64,000 bases of DNA from an uncultured Sphingomonadaceae bacterium. GTDB lineage: Bacteria > Pseudomonadota > Alphaproteobacteria > Sphingomonadales > Sphingomonadaceae. Of the stretch, positions 35,161 through 44,184 are shown one piece after another. Position 1 is the stretch's first letter. Each line of letters begins with the position of its first letter. The translations under genes were made by a program, and so were the position numbers. The notes under the pieces were generated by a model. That model did no database searches and was not told where the DNA came from. It worked only from the letters and a program-made list of their open reading frames with translations. The DNA is taken from positions 1,115,501 through 1,179,500 of the forward strand of contig CANNCV010000001.1 of the NCBI GenBank assembly GCA_947503245.1, in the 5' to 3' direction.

Positions 35161-37323
35161 TTACCAGATGCGGATACGCTTTTCTGGCGGCAGATATAAT
35201 TTGTGCTCCGGACCAATGTTGAAGGCTTTATACCATTCATCAAAGTTGCGCACGATGCCGTTCACACGGTAATCGGCAGGTGAGTGCGGGTCGGTAGTAA
35301 GCTGGCGGCGCAGAAACTCTTCATTCTGCTTGTTACGCCACACTTGTGCCCATGCCATGAAGAAGCGCTGATCACCGGTCAATCCATCGATTACGGGTGC
35401 TTCTTGGCCATTGAGTGAGATTTTATAGGCGCGATACGCCATGGACAGGCCGCCCAGATCACCAATATTCTCGCCCAATGTCAGGCGCCCATTAACGCAT
35501 GTTTCACCATCATCCAGCGGGCACAATGCGTTATATTGATCGACCAAGGCGGTGGTGAGCTTTTTGAAGTTGTTCAGATCATCTTCGGTCCACCAGTTGC
35601 GCAATACGCCGTCACCATCAGACTTTGAACCTTGGTCGTCAAAACCATGACCAATTTCGTGACCAATAACGCCGCCAATCGCACCATAATTAACCGCTGG
35701 ATCAGCAGACAGGTTGAAAAATGGTGGTTGCAAAATCGCAGCCGGGAAAACGATTTCATTCCGGTTGGGTGAATAATATGCATTTACCGTTTGCGGCAAG
35801 ATAAACCATTCCGTCTTGTCAATCGGCTTGCCCAATTTCGAGATATTGTCTTTTAATGCCCATGCACGGGCCGCCATGCTGTTTTCATATGCCTGACCTG
35901 GCTTTACGTCCAAATCACCATAGGTTTCAAATTTCTCGGTAAAGCCAATCTTTGGTGTGAATTTTGAGAGTTTCTTACGAGCTTCAACTTTGGTCGTGTC
36001 GCTCATCCACTGGATTTCATCCAAATTGGCAGCCATTGCTTTGCGCAGATTTTCTACCAACTCATCCATTGCGGCTTTATTTTCTGCAGGGAAATAGCGT
36101 GCGGCATAGACCTTGCCAACGCCTTCACCCAATGCGCCTTCAACGGCACCCACGGCGCGCTTCCAACGTGTACGTTGCTCATCACGCCCGCCGAGTGTTT
36201 TGCCATAAAATTCAAAATTGGCCTGATCAATGTCACTCGGCAAAACAGCTGATGCACCTGACAATAAGCGAGTGACCAAATAAGCCTGCCAATTGCCCAT
36301 AGGCGCGGTATTGGCAAATTCAAACAGTGCCGGAATACCGCCGGAAATTTTTTCCAATTGCTCCGCAGTGAGGTTGTTTTCAGTAATTTCCTCTTGTGTC
36401 GGCGCAAGCTGGCGAATGACGAAGTCTTGCTGTTCGCCAAGGCCCAATTCACCCAACATTGCTTCAACCGGGAAGCCTTTTGCCATGCTGATCATGTCGG
36501 CACGACTAACCTTATTATAGGTAAGATTACGGTTACGGCCTATGGTACGATCCCAATGCAGGGTGGCGATACCTTTTTCCAGCTCGTAAACACCATTTGC
36601 AGCATTTTCTGGATTGGAAAAACCAGCTTTGCTTAAAAGAAATGAGAGATATTTTTTATATTCAGTGCGAATTTCAAGGTTCTTTTCGCTGTCATCAAGA
36701 TAATAGCTGCGATCAGGTAGGCCAAGACCCGATTGGTTTACATAAAAAATATATTCATCGGTTTTTTTGCTATCGACATCAACAAAACCACTGACCGGTG
36801 AAGCAAAGCGTGGATTGGCAAAAGCGCGGGCCAGATCTTCGCGGGTTTTCAATGCGAATATGGTGTTGATATCGCTGGCTATTGGTCCCAAGCCTAATGC
36901 GTCGATACGCTCGACATCATTATAGGCGTTATAATAAGCGGCAATTTTGCCTTCCAGAGTGGCTGGATCAGGCTGTGCTCCAGCCAATTCTTCGATGATC
37001 TTGCGAACACGCTGCTCTGATTTCTCAGCTAGTAATGTAAAGCCGCCATAGCGTGAACGGTCGGCGGGGATTTCGAATGTATCCAGCCATTTGCCGTTTA
37101 CATGAGCAAAAAAGTCATCACCGGGATGAACTGAGTCTTTGACATAGTTTGTATTAACGCCCCAATCGCCCCAATAATCTTCTGCTGTGGTTTTTACGCC
37201 CTCTTCCGCAGCTTGTTCGGGTGATGTATTGGCTTGTGCAACACCGGTTGTGATCAAGGCGATAACGGATGCTGCGCCCAATAGTCTTTTTCCCGTTATT
37301 TTATTACCGAACATTGTGTGCAT
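35161..37323 (-). CDS. M13 family zinc metallopeptidase (neprilysin/PepO-like)
   Basis: A 720-residue exported endopeptidase. A signal peptide ends near VAQA. The M13 N-terminal domain follows (HPGDDFFAHVNGKWLDT), then the catalytic domain with substrate-binding NAYYSPNRNEIVFPA, zinc site VIGHEIGHGFDD and third ligand in LGENIGDLGGLSMAYRAYK, and the closing tryptophan-rich end KRIRIW. It would degrade small peptides in the periplasm or outside. ATG at 37323 has AGGAG nine bases upstream; a TTG two codons earlier is a possible alternative. All catalytic residues are present. Confidence 0.95.
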   Translation of the reverse strand: MHTMFGNKITGKRLLGAASVIALITTGVAQANTSPEQAAEEGVKTTAEDYWGDWGVNTNYVKDSVHPGDDFFAHVNGKWLDTFEIPADRSRYGGFTLLAEKSEQRVRKIIEELAGAQPDPATLEGKIAAYYNAYNDVERIDALGLGPIASDINTIFALKTREDLARAFANPRFASPVSGFVDVDSKKTDEYIFYVNQSGLGLPDRSYYLDDSEKNLEIRTEYKKYLSFLLSKAGFSNPENAANGVYELEKGIATLHWDRTIGRNRNLTYNKVSRADMISMAKGFPVEAMLGELGLGEQQDFVIRQLAPTQEEITENNLTAEQLEKISGGIPALFEFANTAPMGNWQAYLVTRLLSGASAVLPSDIDQANFEFYGKTLGGRDEQRTRWKRAVGAVEGALGEGVGKVYAARYFPAENKAAMDELVENLRKAMAANLDEIQWMSDTTKVEARKKLSKFTPKIGFTEKFETYGDLDVKPGQAYENSMAARAWALKDNISKLGKPIDKTEWFILPQTVNAYYSPNRNEIVFPAAILQPPFFNLSADPAVNYGAIGGVIGHEIGHGFDDQGSKSDGDGVLRNWWTEDDLNNFKKLTTALVDQYNALCPLDDGETCVNGRLTLGENIGDLGGLSMAYRAYKISLNGQEAPVIDGLTGDQRFFMAWAQVWRNKQNEEFLRRQLTTDPHSPADYRVNGIVRNFDEWYKAFNIGPEHKLYLPPEKRIRIW

Positions 37324-37533
37324 GCGCAAAATCTCCTGTTAATTTGTGTAGCTATTACAATCTCGCTGCACATATAGGTACGAAATGAACAAGACCAAAA
37401 TCAGTTCGGCCAAATGGTGCTGCAGTTCGATAATTAGCGTCTCGAAATCGTAACGATCTGACGGGTTTTGCTTCATCTAATTTCGCATTATCTACGACCA
37501 AAATAATATTCACCAAATGGCAGGAGAGCCCAA

Positions 37534-38553
37534 ATTTTCATAAGCATCATATTTCTGATCTTTGGTTTGTTGCTGCTTGTTGCAGGGGGGGAATTGCTGG
37601 TTCGTGGTGCGGTTGATCTTGCATCGCGGCTGGGCGTGAGTCCTCTGGTTGTCAGTATCGTGATTGTCGGGTTCGGGACGTCTGCGCCAGAATTGGCGGC
37701 GAGTATTGAGGCAACCCGCATTGGCGCTGCCGGGATAGCCTGGGGCAATGTCGTTGGCTCCAATATGGCGAATAGCCTGTTGATATTGGGCGCAACTGCG
37801 ATACTGGCTCCATTGGCAGTTGAGCGCGGACCATTATGGCGCGATGGCGGCGTAACCTTGTCGGCGACGCTATTGCTATGCGTATTTGCAGCAGATGCAT
37901 TTGTCGGACCGTTGCCTGGTACGGCCATGCTGGTGCTATTGTTCAGCTATTTGGGATATGCGGTTTATCAGGAACGCTCAGGCGGCGGTGTTACCGCAGC
38001 CAGTGACGTAACATTGGCGCATGATGGCGCGGTGAATGAGAGCGAAGCAGGCCATTGGCTGATAGAAAAGATTGAAAATATCGTTGCGCGCAACCCGTTT
38101 GTTTTTGCATCATTGCTGTTGCTGTCCGGATTGCTGATGATTTTGGCTGGCGGCAATGTGGTGGTAACCCACGCCATCATTATCGCATCAGAATTTGGCA
38201 TGGGCGAAGCGTTGATCGGTGTGACCATTGTGGCATTGGGGACATCAGCACCCGAATTGGTCACATCGCTCATCGCTGCTCGCAAGGGGCAGGGTGAAAT
38301 TGCTATCGGCAATGTTCTGGGCTCAAATATCTACAATATACTCGGCATAGGTGGCATCGTGGCGATATTGGCCCCCGGCGGATTTCCTGTAAGTCTGGTC
38401 TTCCCGGATTTGCCGATATTGCTGTTATCAGCATTGTTGATGCTGCTATGCGCGGCAACCCATTATCGCATCGGGCGATCAGAGGGCGTGGTTCTGTTTC
38501 TCTGCTATATAAGTTATATTGGCTGGAAGGCTCTGACCATTATAGGCCAGTAA
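37534..38553 (+). CDS. CaCA family sodium/calcium exchanger (YrbG-like), apparent ATT start
   Basis: About 339 residues and ten membrane helices. The two inverted alpha-repeats are clear: IVGFGTSAPELAASIEATRI with GNVVGSNMANSL, and IVALGTSAPELVTSLIAARK with GNVLGSNIYNILG, the G-x-x-x-S-x-P-E and G-N-x-x-G-S-N ion-binding motifs. There is no ATG or GTG for the first helix. The frame is open upstream, and ATT at 37534 stands seven bases after AGGAG and gives the usual start of the family (FISIIFLIFGLLLLVAGGE). A TTG at 37567 would cut the first helix in half. It would exchange Na+ or H+ for Ca2+ across the inner membrane. Confidence 0.88.
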   Translation: MFISIIFLIFGLLLLVAGGELLVRGAVDLASRLGVSPLVVSIVIVGFGTSAPELAASIEATRIGAAGIAWGNVVGSNMANSLLILGATAILAPLAVERGPLWRDGGVTLSATLLLCVFAADAFVGPLPGTAMLVLLFSYLGYAVYQERSGGGVTAASDVTLAHDGAVNESEAGHWLIEKIENIVARNPFVFASLLLLSGLLMILAGGNVVVTHAIIIASEFGMGEALIGVTIVALGTSAPELVTSLIAARKGQGEIAIGNVLGSNIYNILGIGGIVAILAPGGFPVSLVFPDLPILLLSALLMLLCAATHYRIGRSEGVVLFLCYISYIGWKALTIIGQ

Positions 38554-38663
38554 AGCCTTAGCAGACCGAATTTTCTATGATGATGCAATGTCTGGCGTGA
38601 CACATGCTGCACATCGCCCTATATCAAAATGCTATATTATAAGTTTTGTAAAGGGTGGTTATT

Positions 38664-40103
38664 ATGCGTCCATGGATACGCAATTCGCTGATTTTCATTG
38701 TTCTGGTGGCGGTGATTATAGTGGGCGCGCTATATTTTCTGCTGCGTGGTCAAACCAGTGCGTATAGTTTGGAAGAATTAAGCGGACCTTATCCCGTTAT
38801 TTCTGATCCGCGCCCGGAAAATTTCCCGACCATCAATGTGGCCGATGTTGTCGGCTGGGCAGATGATGACAAGCCCAGCGCCGCAGATGGGCTGGCGGTT
38901 TCCCGCTTTGCAGAAGGATTGGATCACCCCCGATCATTATACCGCTTGCCCAATGGTGATATATTGGTGGCGGAGACCAATAGCCCACCACGCGAAAATA
39001 GCGGGATCGAAGGTTGGGTTTTCAAAAACCTGATCGCCAAAGCAGGGGCAGGCTCTGCCTCTGCAAACCGTATCAGCCTGTTGCGAGACACAGATGGTGA
39101 CGGCGCTGTCGATCAGAAGACCGTTTTTCTTAAAGGGCTCAATTCACCATTCGGCATGGCTTTGGTGGGAGATACCTTCTACGTCGCCAATACTGATGCA
39201 GTGCTGGCTTTTGATTATAAAGAGGGCGCAACCTCTATTGCCGGTGAGGGCAAAAAAATTGCCGAACTTAACGATTCTGCACCCAATAATCATTGGACGC
39301 GCAATCTGGTTGCATCACCTGATGGTACAAGCCTTTTCGTCGCTGTTGGTTCCAATAGCAATATTGGTGAAAATGGCATGGACAGCGAGGAGCGCCGCGC
39401 CGCTATTATTGAGATTAAACTTGATGAAGACAATAAAAGCCGAGTGTTCGCTTCTGGTCTCCGTAACCCTGTCGGCATGGATTTCCACCCAATAACCGGT
39501 GAGCTTTGGACAGTGGTAAATGAACGCGATCTGCTGGGCCCTGATTTGGTACCGGATTATCTGACCGAAGTTCAGCTCGGCATACAATATGGCTGGCCAC
39601 ATTATTATTGGGGCGGATATGAGGATAAGCGCGTTAATCCTCCGCCACGCCGCGATGAAAGCCGATATGTGCGTCGACCAAATTATGCTCTTGGTGCGCA
39701 TACTGCGCCTCTGGGACTGGTGTTTACGCGTGAAGGTGAGAATGCTTTTTGTAAGGCTTTTGCCAATGGCGCATTTGTTGCACGGCATGGATCATGGAAC
39801 CGCAAACCTGCCTCTGGCTATGATGTTGTGTTCATCCCTTATGCTGAAGATGGTGAACCTATTGCGCGGCCTAATGAAGAGAAGGTCAACGATAAAGCCG
39901 GCCTACCTATTAATGTTCTGACCGGCTTTTTGGCTGATAATGGTGATGCAAAAGGGCGGCCTACTATGGTGGGTTTTGATAGTCAGGGTGCGCTGCTGGT
40001 TACCGATGATGTCGCTGGCATTATCTGGAGGGTAACGCCTGCCGCTGGATCATGCGCATCATCGACCACTGCCCCTGATGATGCAGCAGAGGGAGAGTCC
40101 TGA
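38664..40103 (+). CDS. Sorbosone dehydrogenase / PQQ-dependent sugar dehydrogenase-like protein
   Basis: A 479-residue exported protein anchored by one N-terminal helix (SLIFIVLVAVIIVGALYFLL). The rest is a six-bladed beta-propeller of the soluble glucose/sorbosone dehydrogenase type: FAEGLDHPRSLYRLPNGDIL, SPFGMALVGDTFYVANTDA, SGLRNPVGMDFHPITGELW, ALGAHTAPLGLVF, VARHGSWNRKPASGYDVVFI. PQQ dependence is family knowledge. A Ser/Ala/Glu-rich tail follows. ATG at 38664 has AAGGG eight bases upstream. The nitroreductase gene begins one base after its stop codon, so the two are co-transcribed. The natural substrate is not known. Confidence 0.9.
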   Translation: MRPWIRNSLIFIVLVAVIIVGALYFLLRGQTSAYSLEELSGPYPVISDPRPENFPTINVADVVGWADDDKPSAADGLAVSRFAEGLDHPRSLYRLPNGDILVAETNSPPRENSGIEGWVFKNLIAKAGAGSASANRISLLRDTDGDGAVDQKTVFLKGLNSPFGMALVGDTFYVANTDAVLAFDYKEGATSIAGEGKKIAELNDSAPNNHWTRNLVASPDGTSLFVAVGSNSNIGENGMDSEERRAAIIEIKLDEDNKSRVFASGLRNPVGMDFHPITGELWTVVNERDLLGPDLVPDYLTEVQLGIQYGWPHYYWGGYEDKRVNPPPRRDESRYVRRPNYALGAHTAPLGLVFTREGENAFCKAFANGAFVARHGSWNRKPASGYDVVFIPYAEDGEPIARPNEEKVNDKAGLPINVLTGFLADNGDAKGRPTMVGFDSQGALLVTDDVAGIIWRVTPAAGSCASSTTAPDDAAEGES

Positions 40104-40104
40104 T

Positions 40105-40779
40105 ATGAATGTTAGTGAAGCCGTTGCTCATCGCCGGTCAATCCGGGCTTTTACAGATCAGGCGGTAGATAGTGATTTGCTCCGCAGCATTTTGGAAAAA
40201 GCCCAGCGCTCTCCATCTGGCGGCAATTTGCAAAGCTGGAATGCAAAGGTACTGACAGGGGAGCCGCTGGAAGCCCTAAAAGCTGCCGTCGCGGCAAAAT
40301 TGCCTGAAGGTCCGGTCGGCCAAACGCCGGAATACCCCATTTATCCGCCAAAACTGCCAGACCCTTATCGATCCCGCCGTTTTGGCGTGGGAGAGGCCAT
40401 GTATGCAGGGTTGAATATTGACCGCAATGACAAGATGGGCCGCATGATGCAAATGGCTCAGAATTTTCGCGCTTTTGATGCGCCGGTTTGCCTGTTTGTG
40501 CATCTGCCCAAATATATGGGGCCACCGCAATGGTCTGATTGCGGCATGTGGCTGCAAACGCTTATGTTGCTGCTGTGTGAAGCCGGGCTAGATAGCTGTG
40601 CTCAAGAGGCATGGTCTATTTATGGCGACATTGTTCGCGATCAGCTTTCTATCCCTGAAGATGACATCTTTTTCTGCGGATTGGCGATTGGCTATCGCGA
40701 TAAAGATGCGCTTATCAACACATTCCCTGTGCCGCGCGCACCGATGGATGAAAGCGTTACGTTCCACGGCTTTGATTAA
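40105..40779 (+). CDS. Nitroreductase family protein
   Basis: A 224-residue FMN-dependent oxidoreductase. It opens with the family motif EAVAHRRSIRAFTDQ (Arg contacts FMN phosphate), followed by AQRSPSGGNLQSWNAKVLTG, MWLQTLMLLLCEAGLDSC and FFCGLAIGYRDKDALIN. Such enzymes use NAD(P)H to reduce nitroaromatics, quinones or related compounds. ATG at 40105 has GGGAGAG eight bases upstream; an in-frame ATG at 40078 inside the upstream gene is less likely. It directly follows the sorbosone-dehydrogenase-like gene. Confidence 0.93.
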   Translation: MNVSEAVAHRRSIRAFTDQAVDSDLLRSILEKAQRSPSGGNLQSWNAKVLTGEPLEALKAAVAAKLPEGPVGQTPEYPIYPPKLPDPYRSRRFGVGEAMYAGLNIDRNDKMGRMMQMAQNFRAFDAPVCLFVHLPKYMGPPQWSDCGMWLQTLMLLLCEAGLDSCAQEAWSIYGDIVRDQLSIPEDDIFFCGLAIGYRDKDALINTFPVPRAPMDESVTFHGFD

Positions 40780-40989
40780 ACATTTCAGCGCGTGGCGCGG
40801 CTTTGATATTATATTACGCGCTGTCCCGAATTGAGCCTGTGACACAATCCACATTGGCGAAAAAATGGCTGTTCTATACTATGATTCGTTACGCGGATGT
40901 TTCATACTAAGTTTTAATGGGTCGCATATCCGGTGATGGGGTTGGGGCGCTTGGTTTTGCCAAGTGCCTTGTTCTGTGAGGGGTGTGCA

Positions 40990-43900
40990 ATGAAAAATAT
41001 AATATGGTCGAATATTGGTCTTGCATGGGCCAATGGTGACTCACTGTCTGATAGTATCCAACTTCGGCGCTCTCTGGCGTTACCGAAATGCTGCGCCAAG
41101 GCGCTCTTAACATCAATATTGTGCGCTTCTGTTTCGCTGATGTCTTCGGCTGTTTATGCGCAGCAATCCCTTGCGCTGAAAGACAGCTTTCCAATTGGCA
41201 GTGGCGGGGATGTTTTGTGTCAGGTGCAAAGCGAATCTTCCAACCCCATATTGCAGTCACCATTTGAACGTAGCTGGGCGATTGTGTGCCGTGATTCAGC
41301 GCGGCCAGTAGGGTATGTTTTTGCCTTACGCGAAACGGCGGGCGACATAAATGCACGCACTCGCCAGCGGCGCAGTGAGAATGTGGATTGTTCCAGCGTT
41401 ACTGCTGCATCCGAAGCGCAATGCACGTGGCGAGCGGGCAATATTCCGTACATGGTTTCTTATAAGCAGCAGGGCAAAGTCACCTATGTCGCAGAAGGTT
41501 TTGCGGCTTATAAAGATGCTATTGATCTGGCCCAACAGTCCATCATTGCTGACCGCATAGTGCCAGGCGAAATCAGGATTGTTACAACATCAGTGGGCGA
41601 CACAGAGGCTTTTGCCCGTATCCAAGCGCTGACCCTAGCGCCCGATAAAGCCTTGGCAGAAGGATATCGCCGCAACAATAGCGGTGATTATGCTGACGCC
41701 TCTGCATTTTTTGAAACATTGCAACAAAGACTGTCTGGTGAAGATAAGGCTGATATTGATCCTAATGAGTTTTTAATCAATCGCGCTTTGCAGCAATCCA
41801 ATTTGGGGGATTTTGCCGAAGCGGATGCACTGTTTGAAGAGGCGCAGGTGGCGCCTAGCAAAGACCCGGTGCAATCGCGTCTTACCCGGAATTATGAAGC
41901 GATACACCTTATCAACCAAGGCCAGTATCAAGCGGCAATAAATCGGCTGTCGCAACCGGTCGAAGCTTTGCAGCAAAGTGCCGATGCCCTTAATCAGGAT
42001 GCGCAGATTACATTGCCAATTGCTGGCCGCATTAATGGGGATGGCAGGCTGGGCACATTGCTCAATCTTGTCGATGATCGCAAGCTATCACCGCAAGAAC
42101 GGGCTATCATTATCGATGCTCAGGCAAAACAGCTTTCAGCTACTGCCAAACGCTTAAATGGTGAATTTGAAGGTGCGCAAACCAGTCTTTTAGAAGCTCT
42201 TAATCAGGCGGTTTCGGTGCGTGATGGCCGTGTCGTTTCCATCATTCGTTTGCGGGCACAAATTCTGGCTGAACTTGGGCTGGTTTCTGAGCAATTGGGC
42301 CGCAAACAAGAGGCGGAGAATTACTTTCAAGCAGCGATTGATATTGTCGCTGTGCAATATCCTGAAACCCGTGCACTTAATGCCACGCGGGCGCGTCTGG
42401 CCAGTTTTTACATCCGCAATGGGGAGCCTGAAAAAGCACGGTCTATCTACCGGGAGATTGTGTCCACATCGCTCAGCCGGCGTGACCCTATGACAGGCTT
42501 TGCCAATCAGCTGGAGCCGTATTTCTCTCTATTGTCAGATGGCAATAGCAATGAAGTGGATGCGGCTGAGTTTTTCCGCGCGACACAGATTCTGGTCCGT
42601 GCGGGCGTTGCAGAAACGCAAGCTGTACTGGCCCGTGAATTAAGCGGCGGTAGTGAGGAATCATCACGGCTTTTCCGACAGTCGAACAATATCAACCGTG
42701 CTATTGAAAGACTGCGTATCGAATTTGCTGCAGTCAATGCGATGGAAGATCGCCCAGCAGTTATTTCGCGCCGTGCAGAGCTTTCGGCCAGCATAACCGA
42801 GTTGGAAGCTGACCAGCAGTCCACGCTGCTAAAACTATCTGCCTATCCGCAATATACTGTTGTCTCTACCCGTCTTTTGGGGCTGGATGAATTGCAGTCC
42901 GTTATGAAGCCGGGTGAAGGCTTTTTGCGTCTGGCAATAGCGTCAAACAAAGTCTTTGTATTCTTCACAGATGGTAATGTTCAGCGCGCTTATAAAGCCA
43001 ATATAACGGCGACAGAGATGGAGAGGCGGGTCGATGTAATCCGCGATAGTATCTCGTCCTATGATGCCGCGGCGGGCGCTTATATCACAACGCCCTTTGC
43101 TGTAGCCGAAGCGCGGTCACTATATCGCGATATCTTCGCGCCAGTGGATGGTGAGCTGCGATCTCTTGATCATCTTGTGTTTGAACCTGATGGCGCTTTC
43201 CTGAAGTTGCCAATTGATTTGCTGGTCACTGACGATGCCTCGCTTGATCGTTTTGCTGAACGGGCTGATGCTATTGATGGCGACCCGTTTGATGTCAGTG
43301 ATGTGCAATGGCTTGCCCGTGATGTGGCGGTCAGCACGGCAGTGTCTGCGCGCGCTTTTGTCGATGCGCGCAATGCGCCTTCTTCTAAGGCATCACAGCA
43401 ATATCTTGGGCTTGGTCAAAATGCGCCAGTATTTGAAAAAAGTGCATTGTCGCAGCTGCCGCGCTTTCGCAGTGAAGAGGCCAATCGCTGCGTATGGCCG
43501 CTTGCTGAGTGGAACAAGCCTATTTCTGGAGACGAGCTGATTAAGGCGCAAGATATTATTGGCCAGAACCAATCTACCTTGCTGATCGGCGCGCAATTTA
43601 CGGATAGTGATGTAAAGGCGCGTAATGACCTTTCCGACTATCGCATTTTGCACTTTGCCACCCATGGTTTGGTCAGTGCGCCGCGTCCCGAATGTCCTGC
43701 ACGGCCTGCTCTTTTAACGTCCTTCGGCATGGATGATTCTGATGGTTTGCTGACCTTCCGTGAGATTTTTGACCTACAGCTTGATGCTGATCTGGTGATA
43801 TTATCGGCCTGTGATACTGCCGGCCGCGCAACTGTGTCCGCAACACGCGAAGCTGGATTGTCAACCGGTGGAGGTGGTTCTCTTGATGGTCTGGTGCGCG

Positions 43901-44181
43901 CATTTGTTGGTGCCGGCGGACGCTCTGTTATGGCCAGCCATTGGCCAGCCCCTGATGATTATCAAGCGACCAACAGACTGATTACCGGTGTCATATCAGA
44001 AGGTGGCGGGCGTTCTATCTGGTCTGCAATGGCCCGTGCGCGAACACCTTTGATGGACGATCCTCTGACATCACATCCTTATTATTGGGCTGGTTTTGCC
44101 ATTGTTGGTGATGGTGCGCGCCCGGTACGCCCCGCTGAACTGGCAACCGCTACTCCCATACAGGCAGCGAGCACGAACTGA
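40990..44181 (+). CDS. Exported TPR-CHAT domain protease
   Basis: A 1063-residue protein. The N-terminus is unusually long for a signal peptide: about 30 polar residues, then LLTSILCASVSLMSSAVYAQ. Helical TPR-like repeats fill about residues 220-560, for example RNNSGDYADASAFFETLQQR. The C-terminal CHAT domain, a caspase-like cysteine peptidase, has ILHFATHGLVS with His892 and LVILSACDTAGRA with Cys941, so the catalytic pair is intact. GAGGGG precedes ATG at 40990. It is the first of five genes leading to a two-partner secretion system; CHAT proteins occur beside such systems in cyanobacteria. Processing of the exoprotein is a plausible job. Confidence 0.9.
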   Translation: MKNIIWSNIGLAWANGDSLSDSIQLRRSLALPKCCAKALLTSILCASVSLMSSAVYAQQSLALKDSFPIGSGGDVLCQVQSESSNPILQSPFERSWAIVCRDSARPVGYVFALRETAGDINARTRQRRSENVDCSSVTAASEAQCTWRAGNIPYMVSYKQQGKVTYVAEGFAAYKDAIDLAQQSIIADRIVPGEIRIVTTSVGDTEAFARIQALTLAPDKALAEGYRRNNSGDYADASAFFETLQQRLSGEDKADIDPNEFLINRALQQSNLGDFAEADALFEEAQVAPSKDPVQSRLTRNYEAIHLINQGQYQAAINRLSQPVEALQQSADALNQDAQITLPIAGRINGDGRLGTLLNLVDDRKLSPQERAIIIDAQAKQLSATAKRLNGEFEGAQTSLLEALNQAVSVRDGRVVSIIRLRAQILAELGLVSEQLGRKQEAENYFQAAIDIVAVQYPETRALNATRARLASFYIRNGEPEKARSIYREIVSTSLSRRDPMTGFANQLEPYFSLLSDGNSNEVDAAEFFRATQILVRAGVAETQAVLARELSGGSEESSRLFRQSNNINRAIERLRIEFAAVNAMEDRPAVISRRAELSASITELEADQQSTLLKLSAYPQYTVVSTRLLGLDELQSVMKPGEGFLRLAIASNKVFVFFTDGNVQRAYKANITATEMERRVDVIRDSISSYDAAAGAYITTPFAVAEARSLYRDIFAPVDGELRSLDHLVFEPDGAFLKLPIDLLVTDDASLDRFAERADAIDGDPFDVSDVQWLARDVAVSTAVSARAFVDARNAPSSKASQQYLGLGQNAPVFEKSALSQLPRFRSEEANRCVWPLAEWNKPISGDELIKAQDIIGQNQSTLLIGAQFTDSDVKARNDLSDYRILHFATHGLVSAPRPECPARPALLTSFGMDDSDGLLTFREIFDLQLDADLVILSACDTAGRATVSATREAGLSTGGGGSLDGLVRAFVGAGGRSVMASHWPAPDDYQATNRLITGVISEGGGRSIWSAMARARTPLMDDPLTSHPYYWAGFAIVGDGARPVRPAELATATPIQAASTN

Positions 44182-44184
44182 TCT

